The translations under genes were made by a program, and so were the position numbers. A stretch of 64,000 nt of DNA from Caulobacter hibisci (lineage in GTDB: Bacteria > Pseudomonadota > Alphaproteobacteria > Caulobacterales > Caulobacteraceae): assembly GCF_016135805.1 (NCBI RefSeq), contig NZ_JADWOX010000004.1:1-64000 (forward strand), in the 5' to 3' direction. The notes beneath the pieces were generated by a model that saw nothing but the letters and a program-made list of their open reading frames with translations, had not been told where the DNA came from and made no database searches. Positions 11,295 to 21,008 of this stretch are shown in pieces; within the stretch, counting starts at the first letter, position 1; each line of letters opens with the position of its first letter.

Positions 11295-11436
11295 CGTCAT
11301 CCCGGAAACGGCGAAGCCGTTATCCGGGACCCAGGGGCGGAGAGTGCAGCAGTCGGGTTCTTCGCCCAAGGAATTGCAGGCGTTCCGCGGCGGCCCCTGG
11401 GTCCCGGCTCTTCGCTTCGCTGCGGCCGGGATGACG
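11295..11436. repeat. second-type palindromic intergenic repeat
   Basis: CGTCATCCCGG at the left end and CCGGGATGACG at the right are inverted, and the next boxes GGGACCCAGGGGC and GCCCCTGGGTCCC are also inverted. Each arm contains an inner hairpin (ACGGCGAAGCCGT on the left, CTTCGCTTCGCTGCGG-type on the right). It occupies the space after thiG together with the half element at 11487. Confidence 0.8.
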
Positions 11437-11486
11437 ATGGAATTGTTGGATGAAGAGGGGGCCAAACTCAGCGGCGGCTGAAAACG

Positions 11487-11532
11487 GCCCCCCTCCGTCC
11501 GCTTCGCGGACACCTCCCCCAGAGGGGGAGGA
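11487..11532. repeat. half copy of the CCTCCCCC-type repeat
   Basis: The stretch resembles the right arm of the element at 116-250: a CCCCCCTCC box, a GTCCGCTTCGCGGAC hairpin, then CCTCCCCCAGAGGGGGAGG. The opposite arm is missing, so this looks like a decayed or solo copy. It lies just past the end of the DsbA-like gene and could end that transcript. Confidence 0.65.
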
Positions 11533-11543
11533 TCTAAAGGGCC

Positions 11544-12296
11544 TCACCCCTTTTTCTTGGCAGCCATCCGCGCTTCCTCGATGGCCAGCTTCAGCGCCTG
11601 CATGTCGGCGCCGGGGATCATCTTGTCGCCGACGATGAAGGCCGGGGTGCCTTCGATGTGGAGGGCCTGGGCCAGGCCCTGGACGTCCTGCAACTGCTGG
11701 GTGACCGTCTGGGCCTGGCCGTCGGCCTTGGCCTTCTCGACGTCAACGCCGGCGGCCTTGGCGATGCGGGTCACGGCGGCCTCGTCGAGGCTCTTCTCGG
11801 CCATCATGCCCTTGTAGACGGCCAGGGTCTTGCCCTGCTGCTGGGCGCCGATGGCCATGCGGGCGGCGATCTCCGAATCAGGGCCGAAGATCACGAACTC
11901 CTTGAAGACGAAGCGGACGTCGGGGTTCTTCTCGATGATCTCGACGATCTGCGGCGCGGCCAGCTTGCAGTAGCCGCACTTGTAGTCGAAGAACTCGGTG
12001 ACGGTGATCGTCCCGTTGGGATTGGCCACGAAGTCGCGCGGATCGCGCTCGATGGCCTGGCGGTGCTGGGAAATCGCGCCCAGCGACTTGGCCCGGGCCT
12101 CGGCCTCCTGCTTCTCCTGCAGCTTGGCGCTGACTTCCAGCAGCACCTCGGGGTGCTCAAGCAGATAGGCGCGGACCTTCTTGCCGAAGGCTTCATCGAC
12201 CTTCGGGGGCGCGCTTTGCGGCTGGCTGCAGGCGGCCATGCCGGCCGACAGGACGAGACCGGCGACGGCGAGGGCGAGAGGACGGCGAGGGGACAT
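11544..12296 (-). CDS. DsbA-family thiol:disulfide oxidoreductase, lipoprotein
   Basis: A 250-residue envelope protein. A signal peptide ends in the lipobox GMAAC (Cys23), so the mature protein should be lipid-anchored and face the periplasm. A helical N-terminal segment (residues 34-90) may mediate oligomerisation, as in ScsC-type proteins. The thioredoxin fold carries CGYC at 107-110 (TEFFDYKCGYC) and the cis-Pro loop GTPAFIVGD near 213. Disulfide exchange or isomerisation in the periplasm is expected. It starts 26 bases after the M48 protease ends and is probably cotranscribed with it. Confidence 0.9.
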   Translation of the reverse strand: MSPRRPLALAVAGLVLSAGMAACSQPQSAPPKVDEAFGKKVRAYLLEHPEVLLEVSAKLQEKQEAEARAKSLGAISQHRQAIERDPRDFVANPNGTITVTEFFDYKCGYCKLAAPQIVEIIEKNPDVRFVFKEFVIFGPDSEIAARMAIGAQQQGKTLAVYKGMMAEKSLDEAAVTRIAKAAGVDVEKAKADGQAQTVTQQLQDVQGLAQALHIEGTPAFIVGDKMIPGADMQALKLAIEEARMAAKKKG

Positions 12297-12322
12297 TCAG
12301 ATCTCGATATGACAGGCGGGGG

Positions 12323-13735
12323 TCAATTCAGGCCTTCCTTGGCGAGCGCCTTGAGGTCCTGGTCGCTGGGCTTGGAGGCCAGCACGATGTCGGTGGCGCG
12401 CCGCCACTCGGGGGTGTCTTTCCGCAGCAGCTCGCGAGCGCGCATGGCGAACACCCGGGCCTCGCGCACGGCGCCCAGGTTGAAATACTGCTCGGCGGTG
12501 GCCAGGCGGGCGTCGCCGTCCTTGCCCTGCTTGTCGTAGGCCTGGGCCAGCAGGCGCCAGGCGACGGCGTTGTCGCCTTCATTGACCAGGGCGCGCTTCA
12601 GCTCGCCGACGCCTTCCTCGATCTTCTTGGGGTCGTCGAGGCCGATCAGGGTCTGGCCCAGATTGATGCGCAGCAGGGCGGCGTCGGGCTTCAGCGCCAC
12701 CGAGCGGCGCTGGGGCTCCTCGGCCTGGGGCACGCGGTTGAATTCGAACAGGATCTGGCCCTTGAGCTCCCACAGATAGGGGTTCTTCTCGTTCTCCGAG
12801 ATCAGGGCGTCGAGGATGCGCAGGGCCCGGTCGGGCTCCTTCATCTGGTAATAGGCGATGGCGCGAGCGTAGCGAGCCGGGAAGCCGCGGTCGCTTTCCT
12901 TGTACTTGATCAGGGCCGTCTGCGGGTTGATGAAGCCCTCCAGCTTGGCCTTCATGATCTCGTGCTCGGCCAGCTCGTCGGGGCTGTCGACGGCGTCGTA
13001 GTGCGGCAGGCGCTCGACCTTGGCCCGTAGCGCGTCGATGCGGTCGGACGACAGCGGGTGGCTGCGGAAATAGGCGAAGCGCCGCGACTGGTCGAAGACC
13101 TCCTGGTAGCGGAAGTTGTCGAAGAACTCGACGAGGCCGCGGCCCGACTGGCCGGTGGTCTCCAGGAAGTTGGCGCCGGCCTGGTCGGCCCGGGATTCCT
13201 GTTCGCGGCTGTAGCCCAGGGCGCCCAGGGTGCCGAAATAGCTGGCGTTGCCGAACAATACCGCGCCGGCGTCGGGCGCGCCGGCCAGGGCGGCCAGGAC
13301 GCCCAGGCCCATGGTCAGGATCATCGGCTTGAGGCCGGCCTTCATCATCTCGTCGGAGCGCAACGGGTGGGCGCCGGCCAGGTGCCCGGTTTCGTGGGCG
13401 ATGACGCCCTTCAGCTGGTTGGGCGTCTCGGTCTGCAGGATCAGGCCGGTGTTGAGGCCCATCATCAGGCCCTGGGTGGCGAAGGCGTTCAGTTCCTTGT
13501 CGCCGACCAGCAGAATGCGCACGGTCTTGGGATCGAGGCCCGCCGCCGCATAGATCGGGTCGGCCTCGCGGTGCAGGATCTCTTCGATCTCGGTGTCGCG
13601 GATCAGCGACATGCCGTCCTGGGCGTGGGCCGCGCTGATCGGGGCCAGGGTCGCGGAAAGCGTCGCGGTCAGGAGCGCCAGGGCGGAAAGGCCGGCGCCG
13701 AAGGTCTTGCCGACCGCCCTCGTGCGGGACGTCAT
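12323..13735 (-). CDS. periplasmic M48 metalloprotease with TPR repeats (BepA/YfgC type)
   Basis: A 470-residue protein with a signal peptide (about residues 1-39, ending AHA). The M48 protease domain has zinc motif HETGH at 114-118 and a downstream EQESRADQAG that supplies the third ligand. The C-terminal half (about 270-470) is made of TPR-like helices (YYQMKEPDRALRILDALI). BepA-like enzymes survey outer-membrane protein assembly, clearing stalled LptD or BAM substrates, which fits an envelope rich in TonB receptors. Its neighbour is a DsbA-like lipoprotein. Confidence 0.92.
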   Translation of the reverse strand: MTSRTRAVGKTFGAGLSALALLTATLSATLAPISAAHAQDGMSLIRDTEIEEILHREADPIYAAAGLDPKTVRILLVGDKELNAFATQGLMMGLNTGLILQTETPNQLKGVIAHETGHLAGAHPLRSDEMMKAGLKPMILTMGLGVLAALAGAPDAGAVLFGNASYFGTLGALGYSREQESRADQAGANFLETTGQSGRGLVEFFDNFRYQEVFDQSRRFAYFRSHPLSSDRIDALRAKVERLPHYDAVDSPDELAEHEIMKAKLEGFINPQTALIKYKESDRGFPARYARAIAYYQMKEPDRALRILDALISENEKNPYLWELKGQILFEFNRVPQAEEPQRRSVALKPDAALLRINLGQTLIGLDDPKKIEEGVGELKRALVNEGDNAVAWRLLAQAYDKQGKDGDARLATAEQYFNLGAVREARVFAMRARELLRKDTPEWRRATDIVLASKPSDQDLKALAKEGLN

Positions 13736-13889
13736 CGATGGTCTCCTGGTCGCGCCCCCGCGCCGTCCGGCAGACTAACGCGCTTCGAGTGGACTTCGCA
13801 AAGGCGAGGCTTGTCTAGGCGTTGGATATAGGCGCGAACCGCGGCGACGCCATGGCGCCGCCGCGGTCGTTTTGTTGCCGATCCGTCGA

Positions 13890-16634
13890 TCAGCCGCGAC
13901 GCCACCAGCCGCGCTTGGGAGCGGCCGGCGGGGTGGTGATCTCGGCCGGGTCGGGCTCGGCGGGCGCCGGGGCCGGTTCGGGCTCGACGGCGGCCGGTTC
14001 CGGCGCGGCGACGGCTTCGACGACGGGCTCGGGAGCCGCTTCGACGACCGGTTCGGCCACCGGTTCAGGGGCGGCCTCGACGGGCGCTTCGACAGGCTCG
14101 GCGGCGATCGAGGCGGTTTCCGCGACGACTTCGGCCAGGGCTTCGGTCGGAGCGTCGGCGATCGCGGCTTCCAGAGCCTCGGTCGCTTCCGCGCCTTCGC
14201 CGGCGCCTTCAGCGGCGCCCTTGCGGCCGCGGCTGCGCGAACGGCGCGGCTTCTTGGCGGGAGCGGCTTCGGCGACTTCCGGCAGTTCGACCCAGACGTC
14301 GGCGGGCGGGCCCTCGATCACCGGCGGCTCGAGCACCAGCGGGGCGACGTCCTCGACGGCGACCGGAGCGATCGGCGTCTCGGCGGCCGGCTGGCGGTCG
14401 CGGCCACGACGGCGGTCGCGGCGCTCCGAACGCTCGGGGCGGTCCTGGCGCTCGGGACGCTCGGCGGCTTCCGGACGGTCCTGGCGCTCGGCGCGCTCGG
14501 GACGCTCGGTCCGTTCCGGACGCTCGCCGCGGTCGCGACGGCCTTCGCCGCCACGGGCTTCCAGGGCTTCCGGATCGTGCCAGACATACGGGTTGTCGCC
14601 GAACGGGACGCGCGGACGGGTCCAGACATAGGCGTCGGCGGTGCGATCGCCGTCCTCGCGACCGCCGCGACGGCCGCCACGGCGACCCCGACGGCGGCGG
14701 CGGCGGCGCGATTCCTCATCGTCGCCATCGACGTCGCCTTCCGCGTCGAACTCGGCCTCGGCGTCTTCGCCGGCGGCCTCTTCGGTGGTCTCTTCCTCGT
14801 CGCGACGGCCACGACGGCGGCGCTTGTTGCGACGACCGCCGCGCTCTTCGTCCGAGCGGGCCTTGCGCGGGGCTTCGTCCTCGTCCTCGTCCTCTTCGGA
14901 CTCGTCGGAGACGATCTCTTCCTCGTCTTCGTCCTCGTCCTCGAACACTTCGTCGAAGGCGGGATCGGGCTCGTAGGCGACCGGCGGCGGGGTGAAGCGC
15001 TCGCCCAGCTCGGTGCGCTCGATCTCGTGCTCGGCCTGACGCAGGCCGTCATCGACCAGCACGGTCACGAACAGGCCGTGGGTCTGCTGCAGGCGCAGCA
15101 GGTAGGCGCGCTTTTCGTTGAGGATGTAAATGCCGACGGCGCGGCTGACCTTCAGCACCACCGAGCCGCTGCCCTTCAGGGCCTCGATCTCGACGGCGCG
15201 CAGGGCGGCCAGGGCGCTCGATTCGACCGAGCGGACGCGGCCGGTGCCTTCGCAGTGCTCGCAGACGTGGGTGGTGCCTTCCAGCACGCCGGTGCGGCGA
15301 CGCTGGCGGCTGATCTCCATCAGGCCAAAGCCCGAGATCTTGCCCATCTGGATGCGGGCGCGGTCGTCCTTGAGGGCGTCCTTGAGGACCTTCTCGACCG
15401 TGCGGTTGTTCTTGCCTTCATCCATGTCGATGAAGTCGATGACGATCAGGCCGGCCAGGTCGCGCAGGCGCAGTTGGCGGGCGGCTTCTTCGGCCGCTTC
15501 GATGTTGGTCTTGAGGGCCGTGGCCTCGATGTTGCGCTCGCGCGTGGCCTTGCCCGAGTTGACGTCGATGGCGACGAGGGCCTCGGTCTGGTTGATCACC
15601 AGATAGCCGCCGGAGCGCAGCGGCACGACCGGGGAATAGATCTGGGCCAGATGGTCCTCGATCTTGTGCTTGACGAACAGCGGCGCGGCTTCCCGGTACG
15701 GGAACACCTTCTTGGCCTGGCTGGGCATCAGCATGCGCATGAAGTCGCGCGCTTCCTTGTAGCCGGCCTCACCCTCGACCCAGATGCCGTCGAGGTCCTT
15801 GTCATACATGTCGCGGATGGCGCGCTTGACGAGGTCTTCCTCCTCGTAGATCAGCGCCGGCGCGACCGAGTGCAGCGTGTTGTCGCGGATGTTCTCCCAC
15901 AGACGCAGCAGGTATTCGTAGTCGCGCTTGACCTCGGCCTTGGTGCGCTTGGCGCCGGCCGTGCGGACGATCAGGCCCATGCCCTGCGGCACGTCCAGGC
16001 TCTGCACGACGCTCTTGAGGCGCTTGCGATCGGTGATGGCCGTGATCTTGCGGCTGATGCCGCCGCCGCGGGCGGTGTTGGGCATCAGGACGCCGTAGCG
16101 GCCGGCGAGCGACAGGTAGGTGGTCAGGGCCGCGCCCTTGTTGCCGCGTTCTTCCTTGACGACCTGGACCAGCATGATCTGCCGGCGGCGGATCACTTCC
16201 TGGATCTTGTACTTGCGCATCAGGCGGCGCTTGCGGCGCGCCAGTTCTTCTTCGACGTCGTCGTCTTCGTCGTCGATGGCGTGATCGTGGTCGTCCTCGT
16301 CGTCACCGCCCGAGGCGCGGCGCGAGACCGGAGCGTCATCCTCGTCGTCGTGCGAATCATCGCGCATCAGCGCTTCGCGGTCGGCGACCGGGATCTGGTA
16401 GTAGTCGGGGTGGATCTCGTTGAAGGCGAGGAAACCGTGACGGTTGCCGCCGTATTCGATGAACGCAGCCTGGAGGCTGGGTTCAACGCGGGTCACCTTG
16501 GCGAGATAGATATTTCCTCGAAGTTGCTTGCGGGTCTGGCTCTCGAAATCGAATTCTTCAACCCGCGAACCGTCCACCACCACCACACGCGTCTCTTCGG
16601 CGTGGGCGGCGTCGATCAACATCTTCTTCGACAT
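13890..16634 (-). CDS. rne: ribonuclease E, degradosome scaffold
   Basis: A 914-residue endoribonuclease that starts mRNA decay and rRNA processing. The N-terminal S1 domain (RGNIYLAKVTRVEPSLQAAF) is split by a long acidic insertion (about residues 85-125). The catalytic part contains VAIDVNSGKATRERN and GLIVIDFIDMDEGKN (metal ligands) and a zinc link CEHCEGTG. The C-terminal third is a low-complexity scaffold: acidic runs, Arg-rich blocks (RRRRRRGRRGG), then Glu/Pro/Ala repeats. It ends KRGWWRRG; a terminal GWW peptide is the PNPase-docking motif described for Caulobacter RNase E. I start at MSKKMLIDAA (16634). A long leader precedes it. Confidence 0.97.
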   Translation of the reverse strand: MSKKMLIDAAHAEETRVVVVDGSRVEEFDFESQTRKQLRGNIYLAKVTRVEPSLQAAFIEYGGNRHGFLAFNEIHPDYYQIPVADREALMRDDSHDDEDDAPVSRRASGGDDEDDHDHAIDDEDDDVEEELARRKRRLMRKYKIQEVIRRRQIMLVQVVKEERGNKGAALTTYLSLAGRYGVLMPNTARGGGISRKITAITDRKRLKSVVQSLDVPQGMGLIVRTAGAKRTKAEVKRDYEYLLRLWENIRDNTLHSVAPALIYEEEDLVKRAIRDMYDKDLDGIWVEGEAGYKEARDFMRMLMPSQAKKVFPYREAAPLFVKHKIEDHLAQIYSPVVPLRSGGYLVINQTEALVAIDVNSGKATRERNIEATALKTNIEAAEEAARQLRLRDLAGLIVIDFIDMDEGKNNRTVEKVLKDALKDDRARIQMGKISGFGLMEISRQRRRTGVLEGTTHVCEHCEGTGRVRSVESSALAALRAVEIEALKGSGSVVLKVSRAVGIYILNEKRAYLLRLQQTHGLFVTVLVDDGLRQAEHEIERTELGERFTPPPVAYEPDPAFDEVFEDEDEDEEEIVSDESEEDEDEDEAPRKARSDEERGGRRNKRRRRGRRDEEETTEEAAGEDAEAEFDAEGDVDGDDEESRRRRRRRGRRGGRRGGREDGDRTADAYVWTRPRVPFGDNPYVWHDPEALEARGGEGRRDRGERPERTERPERAERQDRPEAAERPERQDRPERSERRDRRRGRDRQPAAETPIAPVAVEDVAPLVLEPPVIEGPPADVWVELPEVAEAAPAKKPRRSRSRGRKGAAEGAGEGAEATEALEAAIADAPTEALAEVVAETASIAAEPVEAPVEAAPEPVAEPVVEAAPEPVVEAVAAPEPAAVEPEPAPAPAEPDPAEITTPPAAPKRGWWRRG

Positions 16635-17176
16635 ATAGGGAATCTCCACGGCGCGCGGCGGACGCGAGGCCCGGGCGCCGATATGAATGAGGGGCGCGCG
16701 CATCGCAGACCGCGACTTCGCCGGAGCGAAGTTCGAAGGGCGGTTGCCAGAGGCGATCGGGTGCGGCGCAGCCCATGGGGTTTCGTTTGTTTCCTTTGAC
16801 GCGCCGGATGGCGCGGATCGGATGACGCGTCGTCGCCGGGAGCGGCGAAAGGCCCGACGCGGGGCCCTTGTTGGGCTCGGGTTGCCGAGACATCGTCCCA
16901 GGCCGGCCGTCGCCCGCAAACTCAAAGTCCGGCGGCTCCGGCGTGGGGGACGCATGGGGCGCGTCCGACATTTGGGAACCGCTCACGCAAAGCGCTGCGT
17001 CTGACGACGTCGCTCAGCGTACGGCGCCACTCTAGCAAGAACGCAATGCAAATGAAAAGCGCCGTGGAGCACGCGGCGAAATTGATGAAAGAAACGGTTT
17101 CCTTAACGGTTTTGCTACCCGTCCATGGAGATATGGCTAATTGCTTTTGTCGTGAGCGCCACCAGGCTGGGCGGGT
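16635..17176. other. 542-bp divergent intergenic region (rne leader and amiC promoter side)
   Basis: No convincing gene is seen. A 105-codon plus-strand frame at 16687-17004 has no recognisable features and overlaps the expected rne leader. The rne-proximal part is GC-rich and contains a small CTCGG-GTTG-CCGAG hairpin at 16876-16889. The last 150 bases before amiC are clearly more AT-rich and likely hold the divergent promoters. RNase E genes often have long self-regulatory 5' leaders, so this may be one. Confidence 0.5.
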
Positions 17177-18373
17177 ATGCGTAAGGTCGTCATCGGAGCT
17201 GCGAGAACGGGTTGGGCGAAGGCGGCATTGATCGTCGGCGCGCTGGCGCTCGCCGGCGTGGCCGTGGCGACCGTGCAGGGCCCCGCGCCGGCCGCGGGCG
17301 TGCAGAAGGTCCGCTTCGGCGGCGACCGCGCCGAGACCCGAGTCGTCATCGACCTGGACCGCGCGGCCGTCGGCAAGCTGATCGGCGACGGCGAAGCCGC
17401 CAACCGCATCATGGTCGGCCTGCCCAACGTCACGGTTTCGGGCGACCTGCAGGGCGCGGGCCACGGCCTCGTTGACCGCTGGGTCATCGACGAAGCCGGC
17501 GGCGGCGCACGCCTTTCCCTCGATCTTTCCTCGAAGGCCGTCGTCAAGCGCCGCTTCCTGCTTCCGCCGGCCGACGGCGCGACGGCCTATCGCTATGTCA
17601 TCGACCTGGCCGCCAGCGATCCGGCTTCGGCCACCGCCGCGGTCATGCGCCCGACCACCGTGTCGACCCCGGCCAAGCCCTCGGGCCTGAAGCTGAAGAA
17701 GACGATCGTCATCGACGCCGGCCACGGCGGCAAGGATCCGGGCTCGGCCGGCGCCAACACCAACGAGAAGGACGTCACCCTGGCCGCGGCCAAGGCGCTG
17801 AAGACCAAGCTGGAAAAGACCGGCCGCTTCAATGTCGTCCTGACCCGCGACACCGACACCTTCATCCCGCTGGAATCGCGCGTGCAGATCGCCCGCCGCG
17901 CCGATGCGGACCTGTTCATCTCGCTGCACGCCGACTCAGGGCCCGATGTCGGCACCCGCGGCGCCAGCGTCTACACCCTGTCGGAAAAGGGCGCTGAGCG
18001 CGCCGCCCGGGTGCTGGAGAAGGACGACTGGCTGATGAAGGCCAGCCTGCCGGGCCGTGACCGCGCGGTCGGCCAGATCCTGCTGGACCTGTCGCAGCGC
18101 GCCACCAAGAACCGCTCGGCCGCCTTCGCCGAGACCCTGCTGGAAAAGGTCGGCGACGAGACCGTGCTGCTGCGCCGCAGCCACCGCGACGCCGGCTTCA
18201 TCGTGCTGCTGGCTCCCGACGTTCCGGCCGTGCTGCTGGAAATGGGCTTCATGACCAATGTCGAGGACGAGAAGCTGCTGAAGAGCGCTTCGGGCCGCGA
18301 ACGCCTGATGGGCGCGGTCGCCGGCTCGATCGAAACCTACTTCGCCGCCCAGACCCGGATGGCGGCCCGCTGA
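17177..18373 (+). CDS. amiC: N-acetylmuramoyl-L-alanine amidase
   Basis: A 398-residue zinc amidase that splits septal peptidoglycan during cell separation. An N-terminal signal or anchor (about residues 14-35) is followed by an AMIN-like beta domain (VQKVRFGGDRAETRVVIDL to about 150). The Amidase_3 domain has the zinc ligands DAGHGGKDPG (His183), ESRVQIARRADADLFISLHA, and the catalytic Glu in LLEMGFMTN. It is followed after a palindromic repeat by the PBP1A gene, so the two envelope genes share a strand. Confidence 0.95.
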   Translation: MRKVVIGAARTGWAKAALIVGALALAGVAVATVQGPAPAAGVQKVRFGGDRAETRVVIDLDRAAVGKLIGDGEAANRIMVGLPNVTVSGDLQGAGHGLVDRWVIDEAGGGARLSLDLSSKAVVKRRFLLPPADGATAYRYVIDLAASDPASATAAVMRPTTVSTPAKPSGLKLKKTIVIDAGHGGKDPGSAGANTNEKDVTLAAAKALKTKLEKTGRFNVVLTRDTDTFIPLESRVQIARRADADLFISLHADSGPDVGTRGASVYTLSEKGAERAARVLEKDDWLMKASLPGRDRAVGQILLDLSQRATKNRSAAFAETLLEKVGDETVLLRRSHRDAGFIVLLAPDVPAVLLEMGFMTNVEDEKLLKSASGRERLMGAVAGSIETYFAAQTRMAAR

Positions 18374-18415
18374 GGGGCGCAGGCGTTCGGCTTCGATCGC
18401 GCACTTCTTGTAGAA

Positions 18416-18505
18416 GTCATCGCCCGCTTCATGCGGGCGACCCAAGTCGACCCAGCTATATCCCTGACACCCCGCTTGGGTCGCCCGGACAAGCCGGGCG
18501 ATGAC
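18416..18505. repeat. GTCATCGCCCG palindromic repeat, copy 1
   Basis: The arms are GTCATCGCCCG-(loop)-CGGGCGACCCAAG and CTTGGGTCGCCCG-(loop)-CGGGCGATGAC, mutually inverted and each itself a hairpin. The same structure is found at 44145-44233. It fills the gap between amiC and mrcA. Confidence 0.85.
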
Positions 18506-18618
18506 CTTTTGGAAGGGGCAAGCAGCGGGCAGGGGCGTTGGCGCCTCGCCCGATGCGGGTTACAGCCATCCTTGAATGATTTGAGCGCGCGACCCTCGCG
18601 CGGCTCGACGGAGGCCGT

Positions 18619-21000
18619 GTGGACTTGAAGCCCGCCGAAAGATGGATCGCCATAGCCGGCGTCGCGGTGCTGTCGACGATCGCGGTGGCGGGGTTCGCCA
18701 TCGCCATCTACGCCGCCTGGCTGTTCCACGACATGCCCGACGCCGGCGAGCTGCAGGACTACCGTCCGCCGACCGCCACGCGCGTCTATGCCTGGGACGG
18801 CACCCTGATCGGCGAATACTCCAAGGAACGCCGGATCTTCGTTCCCTACGACCAGATCCCGCCGCAGCTGGCTCAGGCCTTCATGGCCGCCGAGGACCGC
18901 AACTTCTTCAAGCACGGCGGCGTCGACGTGGGCGGTTTCTCGCGCGCCATGCTCAAGAACGTCGGCAACGCCATGCGCGGGCGGCGGCTGGAAGGCGGCT
19001 CGACCATCACCCAGCAGGTCGCCAAGAACGTGCTGCTGACCAGCGACGCCACGGTTGGCCGCAAGTTCAAGGAAGCGATCCTGGCCCGCCGCCTGGAACA
19101 GTCGCTCGACAAGCAGCAGATCCTCGAGCTGTACCTGAACGAAATCTGGCTGGGCTATCGCTCGTTCGGCGTCGGCGCGGCCGCCTACAACTATTTCGGC
19201 AAGTCGCTGCCCGAGCTGTCCCTGGCCGAATGCGCCTATCTGGCGGCCCTGCCCAAGGGGCCGGACAACTACCATCCGATCCGCAACAAGGCCAAAGCGA
19301 AGGCCCGCCGCGACTGGATCCTGGGCCAGATGGCCGAGCTGGGCTGGGTCAGCCGGGCCGACGCCGACAAGGCCATCGCCGAGGACCTGGTCGTGCAGTC
19401 CGCGCCTAAGCGCGCGGCCTATCGCGACGCCGACTACTTCGTCGAGGAAGTGCGCCAGCGGGGCATGGCCACGCTGGGCCCGCGCCTGAACGAGGGCGGC
19501 TACTACATGCGCACCACGCTGGATCCGACGCTGCAGACCGCGGCGCGGGTTTCGCTGATGGACGGCCTGGAGCACTACGATCGCCGCCACGGCTGGCGCG
19601 GGGCCTGGGGCCATGTCGAAAGCCTGGACGAGGGCTGGGAGAAGGCCGCCCAGGCCAAGCGCCCGCCGGCCGAGCGCCGGGGCTGGCGCGCGGCCGTGAT
19701 CACCTCGGCTGGCGGCGGCGTGCGCCTGATCAAGGACGAAGGGCAGGGGGCCCTGGCCGGCGAGGACATCACCTGGGCCAAGGCCGGCAAGGGCCTGAAG
19801 GTCGGCGACCTGGTGTTCGTTGAGCAGGTGGAAGGCACCTCGACCTATCGCCTTAAGCAGGTTCCGGCCGTCAACGGCGCCCTGGTGGCCATCGAGCCCT
19901 ATACCGGCCGCGTGGTGGCCCTGGTCGGCGGCTATTCGTTCTCGCTGTCGAACTTCAATCGGGCGACCCAGGCGATGCGCCAGCCCGGCTCGTCGTTCAA
20001 GCCGTTCGTCTACGCCACGGCCCTGGAGAACGGCTACACGCCCGCCAGCGTGATCCTGGACAGCGCCATCACCTTCAAGGGCGCCAACGGCCAGGACTGG
20101 AGCCCGGAGAACTACGAGAAGAAGTTCTACGGCGCCCTGCCGCTGCGCAAGGGCCTGGAGCGGTCGATCAACGCCATGACCGTGCGCCTGGCCCAGGGCG
20201 TGGGCATGAAGAAGATCATCGACATGGCCAAGAAGACCGGCGTGGTCCAGGACATGTCGCCGGTGCTGGCCATGGCCCTGGGGGCGGGCGAGACGACTCC
20301 GTTCAAGATCACCTCGGCCTATGCGCCGTTCGCCAATGGCGGTCGCCGCATCGAGCCGCACCTGATCGAGCTGGTGCAGGACCGCGAGGGCAAGGTGATC
20401 TTCCGCGCCGACAAGCGCGACTGCCCGCGCTGCACCGCCGGTTTCGGCGGCGACGAGAGCCCGCGGGTCACCGCGCCCGGCGAGCAGGTTATGGACCCGG
20501 TCACGGCCTATCAGGTGACCTCCATGCTGCAGGGCGTGGTCCAGCGCGGCACGGCTGCCTCGGTCAGCCAACTGGGCTATCCGCTGGCCGGCAAGACCGG
20601 CACCACCAATGAGTACCGCAGCGCCTGGTTCATTGGCTATTCGCCCAACCTGATCGTCGGCGTGTTCGTCGGCTATGACGACAACCGCTCGCTGGGCGAG
20701 GGGGAGACGGGCTCGCAGGACGCCGTGCCGGTGTTCATCGACTTCATGAAGGTGGCCCTGAAGGACCAGCCGAAGACCGAGTTCAAGCCGCCCAAGACCG
20801 CCAAGTTCGCCATGGTGCGCGGCGTGCGCGAGGCCTTCCGTCCGGGCACCGAGCCCAAGGTGGCGGTCCCGGCCGCGACCGGCGGTCCGGTCTCCTACGG
20901 CGACGCCTGGCCCAACGGCGTGCCGACCGGCCAGCCTTCGCCGTCCGAACAGCCGCCCAGGCAACAGCCGAAGCAGCCGGACATCAGCGGGCTTTACTGA
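18619..21000 (+). CDS. mrcA: penicillin-binding protein 1A, bifunctional transglycosylase/transpeptidase
   Basis: A 793-residue class A PBP that polymerises and crosslinks peptidoglycan. One transmembrane helix (about residues 10-35) is followed by a GT51 domain (FMAAEDRNFFKHGGVD with catalytic Glu, then GGSTITQQVAKN). The transpeptidase carries SSFK at 458-461, SIN in ERSINAM, and KTG at 659 (AGKTGTTN). An OB-like insert lies between the domains. It ends in a Pro/Gln-rich tail. The start is a GTG at 18619; family length supports it. prfB follows on the same strand. Confidence 0.96.
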   Translation: MDLKPAERWIAIAGVAVLSTIAVAGFAIAIYAAWLFHDMPDAGELQDYRPPTATRVYAWDGTLIGEYSKERRIFVPYDQIPPQLAQAFMAAEDRNFFKHGGVDVGGFSRAMLKNVGNAMRGRRLEGGSTITQQVAKNVLLTSDATVGRKFKEAILARRLEQSLDKQQILELYLNEIWLGYRSFGVGAAAYNYFGKSLPELSLAECAYLAALPKGPDNYHPIRNKAKAKARRDWILGQMAELGWVSRADADKAIAEDLVVQSAPKRAAYRDADYFVEEVRQRGMATLGPRLNEGGYYMRTTLDPTLQTAARVSLMDGLEHYDRRHGWRGAWGHVESLDEGWEKAAQAKRPPAERRGWRAAVITSAGGGVRLIKDEGQGALAGEDITWAKAGKGLKVGDLVFVEQVEGTSTYRLKQVPAVNGALVAIEPYTGRVVALVGGYSFSLSNFNRATQAMRQPGSSFKPFVYATALENGYTPASVILDSAITFKGANGQDWSPENYEKKFYGALPLRKGLERSINAMTVRLAQGVGMKKIIDMAKKTGVVQDMSPVLAMALGAGETTPFKITSAYAPFANGGRRIEPHLIELVQDREGKVIFRADKRDCPRCTAGFGGDESPRVTAPGEQVMDPVTAYQVTSMLQGVVQRGTAASVSQLGYPLAGKTGTTNEYRSAWFIGYSPNLIVGVFVGYDDNRSLGEGETGSQDAVPVFIDFMKVALKDQPKTEFKPPKTAKFAMVRGVREAFRPGTEPKVAVPAATGGPVSYGDAWPNGVPTGQPSPSEQPPRQQPKQPDISGLY

Positions 21001-21008
21001 CGATAGAA

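Noticed and set aside
13838..13870. Hairpin ACCGCGGCG...CGCCGCGGT between rne and the M48 gene as a terminator
   Set aside because: No T-run on the rne (minus) side, and the plus-strand T-run has no gene to end; left unassigned.
13920..14560. Short repeated units at the 3' end of rne
   Set aside because: They encode the Glu/Pro/Ala and Arg/Glu scaffold of RNase E and are not an independent repeat array or CRISPR.
13872..16799. 975-codon plus-strand frame opposite rne
   Set aside because: Low-complexity, antisense to the well-supported RNase E gene.
16687..17004. 105-codon plus-strand frame in the rne-amiC gap
   Set aside because: No ribosome site, no motif, Arg-rich composition typical of random frames; more likely the rne leader.
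17100..17125. CtrA-type site (TTAA-N7-TTAA) upstream of amiC
   Set aside because: Only one TTAA half is present, and the second half does not match.
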